Assembly (NCBI GenBank): GCA_021732045.1
Contig: JAKFWK010000002.1
Span: 248,001 to 312,000, forward strand
Direction of reading: 5' to 3'
Source of the DNA: Sulfurimonas sp.
GTDB taxonomy: Bacteria > Campylobacterota > Campylobacteria > Campylobacterales > Sulfurimonadaceae
DNA: 64,000 nt
A program made the position numbers and the translations under genes. How positions within the stretch are numbered: the first letter of the stretch is position 1; every line of letters starts with the position of its first letter. Under the pieces are notes generated by a model. The model was not told the DNA's origin. It did not search any database and saw nothing but the letters and a program-made list of their open reading frames with translations. Below, piece after piece: positions 1-7,003 of the stretch.

Positions 1-651
1 ATCGGTGTTCCAGTTCCTGATGGTAATTTTTTAATGATTCCAGATAATATTCTCGAAGAATGTAGTAATAGTCTTGGATTTAATATAGATATGTCAAGTG
101 TAAAAAATAATCTATTTTTTGGAATTAAATGGATATACGGTCAAGTAAATTTTTCAAATATCGATTTATTGATAGAAGAGATTAAAAATAGTACAAATTA
201 TAAAGAGTATCCATCAATATTTCCATATGATCAGTATTTGAGAAATGCAGATAGACATATAGACAATCACTTAATCATTCAACATGCTGATAAACAAAGA
301 TTTTACTATTCTATTGATAGCGATAGAATTTTTGAAAGCTATCCTCATAATGCTATTGAAATGATTGTAACCAATTTTGATTGCTTTGAAAATCCAGTTT
401 ATAAAGATTTGTATCGTAGTATTGATGATGAACTTTTTGCAATTATGTTAAGGTATGCTGATAAAGTAGATAAAATTACTGATGAACAAATAGAAAAAAT
501 AGATGAATATTTGGAATCTTGTTATGAATGTAATTTAGATATTAGAGAACTGATAATTTCATTTTTAAAAACAAGAAGAGTAATTGTATCAAAATGTGTA
601 GATAACCAAAGTTGCTACGATAGTCTTAATAATCAAATTTTGATATCTTAA
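1..651 (+). CDS. HipA-like kinase domain protein, 5'-truncated by window edge
   Basis: The frame is open from base 1, so the N-terminus lies outside the window and the internal ATG at 34 is probably not the start. The visible 216 residues contain DQYLRNADRHIDNH, which matches the catalytic/Asn-loop pattern (D-x-W/L-x-x-N-x-DRH-x-x-N) of HipA-like Ser/Thr kinases, followed by a short strand ending in D-S-D that could be the metal-binding Asp. The remainder is helical. The family includes HipA toxins and the smaller HipA_2-type proteins, which often sit next to DUF3037 genes, exactly as here (next gene begins 12 bp later). I infer a stand-alone HipA-like kinase, possibly a toxin or defence component. 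Very AT-rich, like the following 9 kb. The substrate cannot be told. Confidence 0.6.
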   Translation: MGVPVPDGNFLMIPDNILEECSNSLGFNIDMSSVKNNLFFGIKWIYGQVNFSNIDLLIEEIKNSTNYKEYPSIFPYDQYLRNADRHIDNHLIIQHADKQRFYYSIDSDRIFESYPHNAIEMIVTNFDCFENPVYKDLYRSIDDELFAIMLRYADKVDKITDEQIEKIDEYLESCYECNLDIRELIISFLKTRRVIVSKCVDNQSCYDSLNNQILIS

Positions 652-662
652 AGGAGTACAAG

Positions 663-1490
663 ATGCTAATACCAGAATTTAAAAAATATCCTAATGGTGA
701 GTATTCATTAATTCAGATTTCTCCTACAACTGATTCGTCTGAACTTATAAATATAGGTGTTATTGTTAAAAATTTAGAAACAAATGAGATAGAATTTAAA
801 CTTTTTGAAGATATTCCTAAGCTTTCAAAAAGAGTTTATATAGAAAATCATAAATCACTAGAATATACATTTGAAATTTTGAAAAAAAGTATTTTAAATT
901 ATTCAGATAGCTTTGAATATAAAAACTTTACCAACGCAATAAAAATAAATAAACCACTACCAATTAGTATAGTTTCTACATCTTTAGAAGAACAAGCTAT
1001 AAAAATGTATAAGGATAAAGTTACTTTATTAAAAACTTTTCATCAAACTGTAGTTGCTAATAATAGGGAATATGATAAAAGACATATAATTGATAGCATA
1101 AATACATATTTAAGAACAAAAAATTTAGAAAATATTGTAAAAACTAGAAAAATGATGCCTACATTATTTGGTTCTGCAAAACAAGTTGACACTATCGTTT
1201 ACAATGAAGACAATAAGCCAATAATTGTTTCAGACATCATCTCTCCTAAAACATCAAAAGTAGAAGACTTGTATATGAAAAGTTTATTTACACTCAAAAA
1301 TTTAAGTGATACAACTATCAAAGAAAAATTATTTTATATACCAGATATGGACGATCTAACTATAGAAACTACTCAAAAAATTAATTTTATAAAAGAAAAT
1401 ATCAAAAAAGAAAATTTAAAAATAAATGATTCAAAAGATGAAAAAGAATATATTGAGATGCTAGTAGAAGAGTCAAAAAAAGTATCATGA
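663..1490 (+). CDS. DUF3037 family protein
   Basis: 275 residues; the ATG follows AAGGAG with a good spacing, so the start is sure. The N-terminal strand-turn-strand YSLIQISP followed by ELINIGVIV is the typical opening of DUF3037 proteins (a 'Y-x-x-x-x-x-P ... N-I/V-G-V-V/I' pattern). The middle and C-terminus are charged and AT-rich without recognised motifs. DUF3037 genes are commonly found directly beside HipA-like kinase genes; here the spacing is 12 bp on the same strand, so the two are very likely cotranscribed and functionally paired, perhaps as kinase plus partner or antitoxin. That role is inference; no biochemical function is known to me. The gene ends 9 bp before the TTG start of the next ORF, so the reverse transcriptase operon may be read from the same transcript. 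Confidence 0.6.
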   Translation: MLIPEFKKYPNGEYSLIQISPTTDSSELINIGVIVKNLETNEIEFKLFEDIPKLSKRVYIENHKSLEYTFEILKKSILNYSDSFEYKNFTNAIKINKPLPISIVSTSLEEQAIKMYKDKVTLLKTFHQTVVANNREYDKRHIIDSINTYLRTKNLENIVKTRKMMPTLFGSAKQVDTIVYNEDNKPIIVSDIISPKTSKVEDLYMKSLFTLKNLSDTTIKEKLFYIPDMDDLTIETTQKINFIKENIKKENLKINDSKDEKEYIEMLVEESKKVS

Positions 1491-1499
1491 GTAATTAAA

Positions 1500-2381
1500 T
1501 TGGAAAATGAAAATTTAGAATATTTTTCAGGACTAGATGAAAAAGATAAAAAATCTCAAAATAAACAATTTGAGATCATTAAAAATTTAACAGTTTGGAG
1601 TGATTTACTAGGATTTGGCAAAGACTTTTATAAAAATCAATGGGAATTAGATAATGATAAATGGCAACAAATTGACTTAAGACTAAAAAACTTTTATAGA
1701 CACCATTATCTTAATTTTGCTTCTATAAATGAGTACATTTTTATTTTAAATGATGGGATTGTAAGGACAATACCATTAGTTTGGAAGGATACTACAATAA
1801 TTAATCAACTCTTGGAAGTTTCAATGTGGATTAGAAATATTATTATCTCACATGTGAATGTAAATCAAAATGATAATATCGGAGCTAGAACAGTTTTATC
1901 CTATGGGGAAAGATTCAATAGTTTTTTAGATGAAATTACAGTAGATGATTTAGTTTATAACTATACAAAAAAAGACAAAAATCAAAAATCGCAGTTAGCT
2001 ATAAATACTGGTGATTATACATTAATGCATAATCCTCGACCATTACAAATGAATACTGCTTTATCTAAGTCTTATATTATCGAAAGTCTAGGTTCAAAAG
2101 CAGGAATAGATGGCAGTAACTTCTTTATTGATAAAAGTTTTTTTGATTATGTAAAAAATATAGTCAAACATGATAGTGTTTTAGAGGTTATTAATGAAGC
2201 AGAGTTGTTTGCAATAAAATATAAGGATGAACTAGAAATTGAGTGTAATTGGCTAATGGGATTTGATATTCAAAAAGCTATCAAGATAAATGAGCCTTTT
2301 GAGACAGTCGTGTATAAAATAAAAAGTTTTTATCCTCACGATGAAAATCCAAAAGAATGTAAATTTGAGGTAATAAAATGA
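1500..2381 (+). CDS. unknown protein, first gene of reverse transcriptase operon; possible cyclase-like fold
   Basis: 293 residues. The only practical start is TTG at 1500: an in-frame stop lies 12 bp upstream, and there is no Shine-Dalgarno sequence, so it may rely on re-initiation after the DUF3037 stop. I do not recognise the family with confidence. The middle has a layout seen in bacterial class III nucleotide-cyclase-fold proteins: a strand pair around INEYIFILNDGIV, a helix, then GARTVLSYGERF (compare 'RGAI-x-x-GE'), then ALSKSYIIESLG and FFIDKSFF (compare 'AY-x-LE-x ... IIVD-x-S'). The usual paired metal-binding Asp residues are not obvious, so it could be a catalytically dead or non-cyclase relative. 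Its TGA overlaps the next ATG (ATGA), so it is translationally coupled to the methyltransferase-like gene. Confidence 0.55.
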   Translation: MENENLEYFSGLDEKDKKSQNKQFEIIKNLTVWSDLLGFGKDFYKNQWELDNDKWQQIDLRLKNFYRHHYLNFASINEYIFILNDGIVRTIPLVWKDTTIINQLLEVSMWIRNIIISHVNVNQNDNIGARTVLSYGERFNSFLDEITVDDLVYNYTKKDKNQKSQLAINTGDYTLMHNPRPLQMNTALSKSYIIESLGSKAGIDGSNFFIDKSFFDYVKNIVKHDSVLEVINEAELFAIKYKDELEIECNWLMGFDIQKAIKINEPFETVVYKIKSFYPHDENPKECKFEVIK

Positions 2382-3292
2382 AAATTCCATCAGACCTATT
2401 TGAAAATAAGCAGTTAAAACTATCACCACTATTAATAAAATCATATATTGATAAGTTAAATGCACTTGGTAAATTTGAAGAATCAAAAGTAAATTTGCAA
2501 GGTTCAATAGGTGGGAATGATGAAGATGAAGCAATAAATCATTTTGTAGGAAGATTTCCAAATGGTGCTGTAAGAACACAATATGTTGTGATAAATCCAG
2601 ATGGAGATTTAGAACATATTGCATCACAATTAGCGACTGTATTTTCAGATAAAACCTTAAAGATATTATATTTGCCGTGTGGAAGTGGTGCGGGATTGGT
2701 GGGTTTACTTACTACTTTTTTTACATTAAGACAACACAAGTATTATCCGACTTTGCCATTAAATATTGAAATTATAGGTGCTGATTATTCAAGTGATGCT
2801 TTAAGTATTTTTACTGAAATGATGAATTCAATATCGAAAGAGTTTTTAACAGTTGGGATTAATATATCATACTCAACACAACAGTGGGATGCTACAAATA
2901 ACACTGAGACAATGAAGTTAATGCATAAATTTTTTGCTACTCAAGCAGATGAACATTTTGTATTTTTTTCTAATTTTTCAGGTGCTACAGGTACGAATAA
3001 TAATTTTGATGATTCATTCCGCACTGTTTTGGACTATGTTGCTACTATTGGCAAGAATTCCACTATTTTGTGGATAGAACCTGGAAATTTTAAAAAAGCA
3101 GAAAAGTTATTTGTAAAAATTGGAATGTTAATCGATTCAATCAAAAAACTTTGGGCACAATTTACTGATTTAAATAGCAATGCCTGTGAAATTTCAACAA
3201 GAGAATTTAAATTTATTCATCCCACTTCTTTAAATGAACTACGAGGAAATATATCTGGATTAAGATTAATTATAGACGGGCAAGATAGATGA
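2378..3292 (+). CDS. SAM-methyltransferase-like Rossmann protein linked to reverse transcriptase
   Basis: 304 residues. Residues 95-108 read LKILYLPCGSGAGL, a motif I-like glycine-rich loop of class I SAM-dependent methyltransferases, and residues 131-141 read EIIGADYSSDA, matching motif II with an acidic residue after the second strand. The following FFSNFSGATG and TILWIEPGNF are compatible with motifs IV and VI of the Rossmann fold. I infer a methyltransferase-like protein; whether it is catalytic and on what substrate is unknown. Start and stop overlap both neighbours by 4 bp (ATGA at 2378 and at 3289), so three products are made in a coupled way. Class I methyltransferase folds are not the usual partner of defence-associated reverse transcriptases, which makes this combination notable. 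Confidence 0.55.
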   Translation: MKIPSDLFENKQLKLSPLLIKSYIDKLNALGKFEESKVNLQGSIGGNDEDEAINHFVGRFPNGAVRTQYVVINPDGDLEHIASQLATVFSDKTLKILYLPCGSGAGLVGLLTTFFTLRQHKYYPTLPLNIEIIGADYSSDALSIFTEMMNSISKEFLTVGINISYSTQQWDATNNTETMKLMHKFFATQADEHFVFFSNFSGATGTNNNFDDSFRTVLDYVATIGKNSTILWIEPGNFKKAEKLFVKIGMLIDSIKKLWAQFTDLNSNACEISTREFKFIHPTSLNELRGNISGLRLIIDGQDR

Positions 3293-5022
3293 TAGATATA
3301 AAGAAAATAGCACTTAGAGCCATAAATTCAAGCAGACGGACTTCTCCTTCAACATATGTAGCTCTTAGGTTGTTACTTGATAATCAACATAATTTAAAAT
3401 GGCTACAAAGCTATTGTGAACGAAAACTAACTACAACATCAAAATGGTCTTATTTTGAATATCAATGGTTTAAAAAGATTGATGAAGAAGATAAGCTAAA
3501 TCATCGTACTTTTTATATAGGGAGTCCTACAACTCTACTTGTGGAAGCATATATTTTGTCTATATTATCAAAAGAGGAAATATTTAAAAACAATTCACAA
3601 AATTTTAGTTATTACCTCGCAGAAGATTATGCTAGTTATAATTATTCATACTACTATAAAGGTTATCGCAACAGAAATATTTCTATCTCAAATAAATTAG
3701 CAGAAGACACAAATCTAAGGGCTTTTGTTTTTGATTTGAGTAATTATTATCCTAGTATGGAAAAATCTTTTGTTTATGAAAATTTTTCTAACTATATCGA
3801 ACAAACTAATATTGATGAAAAAATCAAAAGTGGTATTTTAGATTTCATCAAATCATCTCTTGATGTTACAGTATCAGGGATACCTGTAAATCCTGATATT
3901 GGTCATCTTTTAGGTAGTATAACTTTAAAATCATTTGATAATGAAATGTATGAAATTTTTGGAGATAGATATTTTAGATATGTCGATGATATTGTAATTA
4001 TTGACGATCAAGATAATGTCGAATATGTAAAACATATTTTAGATGAAAAAATACCTAAAAGTAAAGGTGCTATTTTAAATCAAGAAAAATATCAAGAATT
4101 AGATTTAGCAGAATGGGAGCTTCTTACTAGCGAAATTGGTCATAATGATGAATTTATTAACTTGCTCAATGACATACAACTTTACTTATCCATGCAAGAC
4201 ACTGCATCAGAAATACAAAAGCAACTAAAAGACAATAAAATTTCACTTCCTGTGTATAAACTTTACATAAACTCAAGATATGGTGGCTGGCAATCTTTTG
4301 TAAAGTGGCTAAGTTATTATAATCCTTTAAAAAGTTATAGAAAATCTTTGACTGTTGAAAAGCTTGTAGATAGAGCTATAAAGTTGAAGAAATTCTATAT
4401 TGAAAGTTTAAAATCTTTGGATAAAGTTGCCATATCTGAACAAAATGTGAATCAAAAAGTGTTGCTTAAAAAGTATCATTTCTATATAAATAGACTCATT
4501 TATTTATTTGATGTAAGTGAATTTGAGGATAAGCTATTACCTTTAATACCTACGACAAAAGAGTTTTTTGAAACAAAATCTGTCATTGAGGCTTTAATAA
4601 TAAATGATATTTCAAATATATTAAGTATTGGTGGTAAATCTATTTTAACATTTGTAGAGATATCTAAAGCAAATTCTTTATCTTTGCCAAAAATTAACAA
4701 AAAATTATTAAAAGCTGATGATAACACACAGCTGTACTCATTAGGTGTATTATCTTTATATGGATTAATTCTATTGAATAAAAGTATAGAAATTGAACAA
4801 ATAGAAAACAATCAGATAAAAAACTTTCTCCAATTTTGTGATATACAAGCCCCTATAGAAAGATTATTAAATGATTTTTCTTACAATGATGAAATATTGT
4901 CATTAAGATTAAATACATCGCATGAGGATATGCTTAAAAAACTGTTTAGTAAATATGATAGTAAAGAAAAATTGTATTTAGCTGGTTTGACTTTGGATGA
5001 AAAGGACTATTTTTCACTATGA
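3289..5022 (+). CDS. reverse transcriptase, defence-associated (UG/Abi-like) type
   Basis: 577 residues. RT motif A is FDLSNYYPSM at about 148-157, motif B is GIPVNPDIGHLLGS at about 197-210, and the catalytic motif C is FRYVDDIVII with YVDD at 231-234, so both catalytic Asp positions are kept. Motif B departs from the usual GxPxGxxxS: Asn stands at the second Gly position and His at the Ser. There is no group II intron maturase domain or endonuclease domain; instead about 300 C-terminal residues look all-helical, as in abortive-infection and 'unknown group' RTs. It lies last in a coupled three-gene set, with no intergenic space for a retron-type msr/msd RNA. I infer an antiviral RT system, but the exact class cannot be named by eye. 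An intron RT or retron RT is less likely for these reasons. Confidence 0.88.
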   Translation: MIDIKKIALRAINSSRRTSPSTYVALRLLLDNQHNLKWLQSYCERKLTTTSKWSYFEYQWFKKIDEEDKLNHRTFYIGSPTTLLVEAYILSILSKEEIFKNNSQNFSYYLAEDYASYNYSYYYKGYRNRNISISNKLAEDTNLRAFVFDLSNYYPSMEKSFVYENFSNYIEQTNIDEKIKSGILDFIKSSLDVTVSGIPVNPDIGHLLGSITLKSFDNEMYEIFGDRYFRYVDDIVIIDDQDNVEYVKHILDEKIPKSKGAILNQEKYQELDLAEWELLTSEIGHNDEFINLLNDIQLYLSMQDTASEIQKQLKDNKISLPVYKLYINSRYGGWQSFVKWLSYYNPLKSYRKSLTVEKLVDRAIKLKKFYIESLKSLDKVAISEQNVNQKVLLKKYHFYINRLIYLFDVSEFEDKLLPLIPTTKEFFETKSVIEALIINDISNILSIGGKSILTFVEISKANSLSLPKINKKLLKADDNTQLYSLGVLSLYGLILLNKSIEIEQIENNQIKNFLQFCDIQAPIERLLNDFSYNDEILSLRLNTSHEDMLKKLFSKYDSKEKLYLAGLTLDEKDYFSL

Positions 5023-5076
5023 TTAAAATATTTCTTAATTATCAATATATTTGTGTTAAATATATGGGAAAATATA

Positions 5077-6012
5077 ATGACATTTGACAAAGCATATTGT
5101 GAAGAACTAGGTGGAAATGTAACTGCTTATAAGGCAAGAAGAGAATTTTTTGCTCAAAATGATTTGGACTTCAAATTTAGCTTTTTTTGTCCTGATGAAA
5201 ATTGTAATGTTGAATTAACGGGTGTAAATATCTATGCAATAGGTAAAGTAAAACATAAACCACATTTTAGGACTAAAAAGAATTGCAGCCATTCTTATGA
5301 TTGCTCTATCGTGGAAGAGCTTGATAAAGAAGCAAAAAGTATAGATAAAGGTTCTACAACAGCAGCTTCTCATGGTCAAAAAAGCAATAAATATCCCGAT
5401 GAATTTATACTCAAGCGACCAAAAAAAGAAAATCAAAATAAGTCAGAACAATCTGACGATGATGATTTTGATATAGAGCCAAGAGAAAAAATAAAATCAA
5501 CAACCACAACTACAACGGATGCAAAACCTCATAAAACGAGTTATTTAGAGAATGTAGTAGATAGCTATGAGGATATGAATGAGCAAGAAAGAAAAGAAGC
5601 CTATATCACTTTAAATGCTCAAAGAAGAAGTTATCACAGCACATTTAAAAAAATACAATATTTTCAAGATGGTGAGAATTTTATATTTTATGGTGAAATT
5701 GAACCTATAAAAGTTTATGGCGACAACTATTCAATAACTTTCAAAGATAGAGTATGGATAGATAACAAGCCATATCCTGTAAATATGTATATAACTGATG
5801 ATCTAATCAGCAATTACCGGTTATCAAGACTATTTAGAGAGTCTATTGATACACTTGCAAAACAAGGGAGCAATTCTAAAGATGCAAGATGCTATTTTGT
5901 AGGAAGTTATCCTGAAGTAAAAGAAATTCAGCGAAAAGAGGGAAACATATTTACAGTATATGAAGTGGTAATATCAAATTTAGATCATTTGGTTATAAAA
6001 TTTGAAAAGTGA
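5077..6012 (+). CDS. hypothetical protein with possible N-terminal zinc-binding module
   Basis: 311 residues from the ATG at 5077, which follows GGGAA at good spacing; a GTG at 5053 in the same frame would add eight residues but has no ribosome-binding site. Residues about 37-76 hold FFCPDENCNVEL, then KHKPHFRTKKNC, then SHSYDC: a C-x4-C ... H-x-H-F-R ... C ... H ... C arrangement like the CoiA-type zinc module in which 'HF-R/H' follows a treble-clef-like cysteine pair. A low-complexity, charged linker rich in Asp, Lys and Thr follows at about 95-150, and then a beta-rich C-terminal domain. I do not recognise a family. It starts 54 bp after the RT gene on the same strand and is equally AT-rich, so it may be a fourth member of that operon. 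Confidence 0.6.
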   Translation: MTFDKAYCEELGGNVTAYKARREFFAQNDLDFKFSFFCPDENCNVELTGVNIYAIGKVKHKPHFRTKKNCSHSYDCSIVEELDKEAKSIDKGSTTAASHGQKSNKYPDEFILKRPKKENQNKSEQSDDDDFDIEPREKIKSTTTTTTDAKPHKTSYLENVVDSYEDMNEQERKEAYITLNAQRRSYHSTFKKIQYFQDGENFIFYGEIEPIKVYGDNYSITFKDRVWIDNKPYPVNMYITDDLISNYRLSRLFRESIDTLAKQGSNSKDARCYFVGSYPEVKEIQRKEGNIFTVYEVVISNLDHLVIKFEK

Positions 6013-6047
6013 AATTTCTAACACTCCCACTCTCCTCTCAAATTAAA

Positions 6048-6266
6048 TTATTTTATCCAAAAATAAATGTTTACCCCAATTGTAATAAGCATTAACACAA
6101 CATCCACTTTCCAGCTCCAGTAGTTAGCAATATTATTGAAACCACTGCCACTTGATTCACTTACTCCATCATCAAAACTATTTGAGTTACAACCATAAGG
6201 TGTACCTCCTGCATCAATTCCTCCACCTGACATCGGTAAGCCTGTAGTTGGATTTATATCGTTCAT
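6048..6266 (-). CDS. small membrane protein
   Basis: 72 residues, starting at the ATG at 6266, which has AAGGAAG upstream on the minus strand; a longer frame to 6305 exists but lacks such a site. The N-terminal half begins NPTTGLPMSGGGID and is rich in Gly, Ser and Asn, and is likely disordered. The C-terminal 25 residues (WKVDVVLMLITIGVNIYFWI) form a single transmembrane helix. Proteins of this 'NP-x-TGLPM' kind are small accessory-region proteins of no known function, as far as I can recall. The gene converges with 5077-6012 and diverges from the recombinase at 6446, with the inverted-repeat region 6301-6411 between them. Confidence 0.55.
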   Translation of the reverse strand: MNDINPTTGLPMSGGGIDAGGTPYGCNSNSFDDGVSESSGSGFNNIANYWSWKVDVVLMLITIGVNIYFWIK

Positions 6267-6300
6267 TGTTTTCTTCCTTTTATAAATATCTTTATAGGTA

Positions 6301-6411
6301 TTCATAATTCCCGTACGAAAAACAAATGTTTTCCGACATACCTACCAGCTAAATTGAATTTCATCACAAAATATGCGAAAAAATAAACGAAAAACTATGT
6401 CGGATTATGAA
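6301..6411. repeat. nested inverted repeats between divergent genes, candidate recombinase/regulatory site
   Basis: Two exact 8-bp inverted pairs are nested: TTCATAAT (6301-6308) with ATTATGAA (6404-6411), and CCGACATA (6333-6340) with TATGTCGG (6396-6403). The motif CGAAAA recurs at about 6316, 6376, 6389 and, as ACGAAAA, at 6418. The stretch is AT-rich and lies directly upstream of the serine recombinase, where res or crossover sites and promoters of such enzymes usually lie. Function as a recombination site is inference. Confidence 0.45.
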
Positions 6412-6445
6412 TATATACGAAAATTATTTTAGGGAGGTTATTCGT

Positions 6446-7003
6446 ATGTTAGTTGGTTATATGAGAGTTTCAACAGAGGAGCAAACCACATCTTTGCAAA
6501 AAGATGCTCTTTTGAAGTATGGAGTCGATGAGAGAAATATTTTTGCGGATGTTGTATCTGGTGCTTCAAAAAATCGTGATGGATTAAATGCTGTATTAGA
6601 GTTTTTAAAAAGTGGTGATACTTTAGTGGTTTGGAAACTTGATAGACTTGGCAGGAGTTTGGCTCATTTGATTTCTATTATCACATCATTGAAAGAAAAA
6701 AATATCGCTTTTGTATCTCTTACTGAGGGGATGGATACCACAACTGCTACTGGAGAACTGTTTTTTCATATATTTGGAGCTTTAGCTCAATTTGAGCGAA
6801 GTTTAATCCAGCAAAGAGTCAAAGCTGGACTTGAATCTGCAAGACTAAGAGGCAAATCTGGTGGTCGCCCAAAAGCTATAGATGATGAAAAATTAAAAGC
6901 CATCAAAGAAGCTTTAGTAAATGGTATGAGTAAAGCTGCTATTTGTAGAACTTTTGGTGTCAAAAGAAGCACTTTGATTGACAGTTTGAGGAGGGATAGT
7001 TAA
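6446..7003 (+). CDS. serine recombinase, resolvase/invertase family
   Basis: 185 residues from the ATG at 6446, preceded by AGGGAGG eight bases upstream; a longer frame from 6407 is less likely. MLVGYMRVSTEEQ holds the catalytic Ser (residue 9) in the family's YxRVS motif, with the Arg pair in VWKLDRLGRS near residue 70. The helix E region follows (AQFERSLIQQRV), then a C-terminal helix-turn-helix of the Hin/Gin type (KAAICRTFGVKRSTL). Length is that of small resolvases and invertases, not of large serine integrases. Such enzymes recombine short crossover sites as a synaptic tetramer; the inverted repeats at 6301-6411 are candidate sites. The gene converges with and overlaps by 4 bp the primase-helicase gene that ends at 7000. 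Confidence 0.9.
   Translation: MLVGYMRVSTEEQTTSLQKDALLKYGVDERNIFADVVSGASKNRDGLNAVLEFLKSGDTLVVWKLDRLGRSLAHLISIITSLKEKNIAFVSLTEGMDTTTATGELFFHIFGALAQFERSLIQQRVKAGLESARLRGKSGGRPKAIDDEKLKAIKEALVNGMSKAAICRTFGVKRSTLIDSLRRDS

Noticed and set aside
3289..5022. Retron or group II intron interpretation of the reverse transcriptase
   Set aside because: No maturase (X) or endonuclease domain, no intergenic space for msr/msd RNA, and no intron RNA domain V-like sequence seen near the gene.
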